Positions 62,299 through 64,000 of a DNA stretch of 64,000 bases are shown piece by piece. The DNA is from Brotaphodocola sp050873365 (GTDB lineage: Bacteria; Bacillota; Clostridia; Lachnospirales; Lachnospiraceae): assembly GCF_050873365.1 (NCBI RefSeq), contig NZ_JBNMIQ010000003.1, positions 62,001 to 126,000 on the forward strand. The letters are read 5' to 3'. Positions within the stretch are counted from its first letter, which is position 1. Each line of letters starts with the position of its first letter. A program made the position numbers and the translations under genes. The notes under the pieces were generated by a model. That model did not search any database. It saw nothing but the letters and a program-made list of their open reading frames with translations, and had not been told where the DNA came from.

Positions 62299-62958
62299 AT
62301 GAAAAAACACATCGTCTGCTTCGGGGACTCGAACACGCATGGCTATTGTGCCGTCACCGGAGGACGTTTCGATGAAAATGAGCGCTGGACAAAACTGCTT
62401 GAGAAGAAGCTCGGCCCGGACTACCTGATTCTCGAAGAAGGACTCTCCGGACGCACGACCTGCTACGACGATCCGATCCACGAGGGACTTTGCGGTCTTG
62501 ACTACATTTATCCCTGTCTTATGAGCCACGAGCCGGTCGATCTTCTGATCATCATGCTCGGGACAAACGACACGAAGGAGCGTTTCGGTTCTTCTGCCCA
62601 GTGCATCGCACTCGGACTCAGACGACTGATCTTAAAAGCACTCGCAACGGTCGACTGTTGGCGCGATGGAAAACCGGAAATTCTCGTCGTCACCCCGAAA
62701 AACATCGATAAAGAATATGAGAACACCGAAGTTGCCCTGACGATGGGACGGGGATGTGCCGAGAAGTCTCAGGGACTTGGCGCAGAGTACGAAAAGATTG
62801 CAAGTGCTCTGGGATGCCATTATTTTGATGCCAACCTTGTTGTCACCGAAAATAATCACATCGACTATATGCATCTAACTTTAGAGGGGCATGAACAGCT
62901 TGCGTCCGCACTCGCTGAATTGATCCCATCGATCCTGTCCACCTCCACAAATCCGTGA
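62299..62958 (+). CDS. SGNH/GDSL-family hydrolase (possible sialic acid O-acetylesterase)
   Basis: 219-residue soluble esterase of the SGNH fold. The nucleophile motif is CFGDSNTHG, the oxyanion residues lie in LSGRTT and LGTNDTKERF, and the catalytic Asp-His pair is in DYMHLTLEGH. There is no signal peptide, so it acts in the cytoplasm. The position beside the sialic-acid importer suggests removal of O-acetyl groups from imported sialic acid (inference); other acyl substrates are possible. Confidence 0.88.
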   Translation: MKKHIVCFGDSNTHGYCAVTGGRFDENERWTKLLEKKLGPDYLILEEGLSGRTTCYDDPIHEGLCGLDYIYPCLMSHEPVDLLIIMLGTNDTKERFGSSAQCIALGLRRLILKALATVDCWRDGKPEILVVTPKNIDKEYENTEVALTMGRGCAEKSQGLGAEYEKIASALGCHYFDANLVVTENNHIDYMHLTLEGHEQLASALAELIPSILSTSTNP

Positions 62959-62991
62959 TAAGACAGTGCATTCAAGCTCATTTTACATAAA

Positions 62992-63047
62992 AACGCCAGA
63001 GCACCTGCTTCCGGTTTTCCCGAAACAGATTCTCTGGCGTTTTTTAT
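62992..63047 (+). terminator. Terminator after the GDSL gene
   Basis: AACGCCAGAG with CTCTGGCGTT, then TTTTTATTTA. A second smaller hairpin, AAAAGCAC with GTGCTTTT (63087-63114), probably belongs to the convergent ABC exporter. Confidence 0.9.
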
Positions 63048-63149
63048 TTATTTGAAACTTTTCTTTATTCAAACCTCTTATTTGCTAAAAGCACTCTCTT
63101 CGTAAGGTGCTTTTATTTTCACACGTTCTCTCTCATACTTCTGCTCGTC

Positions 63150-64000
63150 TTACTCAAGCTCAAATGCGCCCGTGTAGAGCTGATAATACTTGCCCTTCTG
63201 AGCAATCAGATCCTCATGGCTTCCGCGCTCGATGATATGACCCTGCTCGAGAACCATGATGACATCCGAGTTCTGAACGGTGGACAGGCGATGTGCGATG
63301 ACGAATACGGTACGGCCGTGCATCAGTGCGTCCATACCCTTCTGCACGATCTCCTCGGTTCTCGTATCGATCGAGGACGTCGCCTCATCCATGATCATAA
63401 CCGGCGGATCTGCGACTGCTGCACGCGCAATCGCGATCAACTGGCGCTGACCCTGAGAGAGGTTTGCTCCGTTTGCGGCGATCATCGTCTGATAGCCCTC
63501 CGGCAGACGGGTGATGAAATCATGAGCTCCCGCGAGCTTTGCAGCCTCCATACACTCCTCGTCGGTCGCATCGAGTTTTCCGTAGCGGATGTTCTCGATA
63601 ACGCTTCCGGTGAACAGCACCGTATCCTGAAGGATGATGCCGAGGGAACGGCGCAGATCTGACTTTCTGATCTTGCTGATATCGATGCCGTCGTAAGTGA
63701 TTGTACCGCGCTGAATGTCGTAAAAACGGTTGATCAGGTTCGTGATCGTCGTCTTTCCGGCTCCGGTCGCACCTACAAATGCGACTTTCTGACCCGGCTT
63801 TGCGTAGAGCGTGATGTCGTGAAGAACCGTCTTCTCCTCGTTGTAGCCGAAGTCGACATCCTTGAAGCGGACATCTCCGGTCAGGCGAGTATATCTCTTC
63901 TCCTCCGGTGCCTTCTCATCCTTCCATGCCCAGACCTCGGTGCGCTCCTTGCACTCGACGAGCTTGCCATTTTCTTCCTTCGCATTGACAAGGGTCACAT
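63150..64000 (-). CDS. ABC exporter, ATP-binding C-terminal part (5' end outside window)
   Basis: The visible 280 or so residues are the nucleotide-binding domain of an MdlB/LmrA-type half transporter: Walker A FVGATGAGKTT, Q loop GIILQDTVLF, signature LSQGQRQ, Walker B VMIMDEAT and H-loop VIAHRLS. A charged insert (ECKERTEVWAWKDEKAPEEK) precedes the domain. The membrane domain should lie beyond the right edge, since the frame is still open there and the family is about 600 residues long; the GTG at 63998 is not a credible start. Such proteins usually work as heterodimers, so a partner is expected upstream. Confidence 0.88.
   Translation of the reverse strand, partial: VTLVNAKEENGKLVECKERTEVWAWKDEKAPEEKRYTRLTGDVRFKDVDFGYNEEKTVLHDITLYAKPGQKVAFVGATGAGKTTITNLINRFYDIQRGTITYDGIDISKIRKSDLRRSLGIILQDTVLFTGSVIENIRYGKLDATDEECMEAAKLAGAHDFITRLPEGYQTMIAANGANLSQGQRQLIAIARAAVADPPVMIMDEATSSIDTRTEEIVQKGMDALMHGRTVFVIAHRLSTVQNSDVIMVLEQGHIIERGSHEDLIAQKGKYYQLYTGAFELE

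Noticed and set aside
1..64000. CRISPR arrays, tRNA or rRNA genes, complete insertion sequences
   Set aside because: The only regularly spaced repeats are the contiguous 70-bp array at 8391 and short in-frame or leader repeats. No spacer structure, cloverleaf or transposase reading frame was seen.

Overview
The window looks like a chromosome segment of a spore-forming Lachnospiraceae-type Clostridium relative (Bacillota). The grounds are a germination protease (gpr) beside rpsT, holA and comEC, a GerMN lipoprotein, roughly half G+C coding DNA, strong AGGAGG-type ribosome binding sites, and carbohydrate ABC, PTS and RpiR genes typical of gut Clostridia. I see no rRNA, tRNA, CRISPR array, prophage or complete insertion sequence.

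Layout. (1) 1-4006, minus strand: prmA-rsmE-nifS-thiI, a ribosome and tRNA modification operon; thiI runs off the left edge. (2) 4477-12538: a TSUP permease, gpr, rpsT (plus strand, strong promoter and terminator), holA, comEC with an apparent AUU start and internal repeats, and a GerMN lipoprotein. (3) 12563-22779, minus: a sensor kinase, DegV, an unrecognised 425-residue protein, then a signalling block of two hybrid histidine kinases (one split by a frameshift) and a solute-binding lipoprotein. (4) 23106-31804, minus: gpmI and an adaptor-RND-TolC-TolC efflux operon. (5) 32163-38624: a GDT1-type manganese exporter behind a yybP-ykoY-like riboswitch, an OmpR-type two-component pair, a D-aminopeptidase, and a divergent AraC regulator and MATE pump. 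(6) 38850-43475, minus: a TetM-like GTPase fused to a Rae1/YacP-type NYN nuclease, a 68-residue protein and an AEC permease. (7) 43605-51382: a cellobiose-type PTS operon with two GH1 6-phospho-beta-glucosidases and a frameshifted LicR-type activator. (8) 51718-62958: a complete sialic-acid catabolic cluster (nanA, nanK, nanE, nagA, nagB, two RpiR regulators, an ABC importer, a GDSL esterase). (9) 63150-64000: the 3' part of an ABC exporter.

How the parts work together. Sialic acid probably enters through the SBP and two permeases, is cleaved by NanA, phosphorylated by NanK, epimerised by NanE, deacetylated by NagA and deaminated by NagB to fructose-6-phosphate. Palindromes of the form TGAAA-N-TTTCA between nagB and nanE are candidate RpiR operators. 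The OmpR-type pair probably controls the RND operon: both promoters carry TTCA boxes at exactly 11-bp spacing, placed 11 nt before the -10 element.

The most unusual non-coding signal is a family of three intergenic palindromic elements of about 140 bp (4163, 8285 and 38658). Their stems vary in sequence but keep pairing while their internal loops are conserved. One copy has its right arm amplified into a 70-bp tandem array running into the comEC stop codon. A second dispersed family of short palindromic repeats is present in several intergenic regions.
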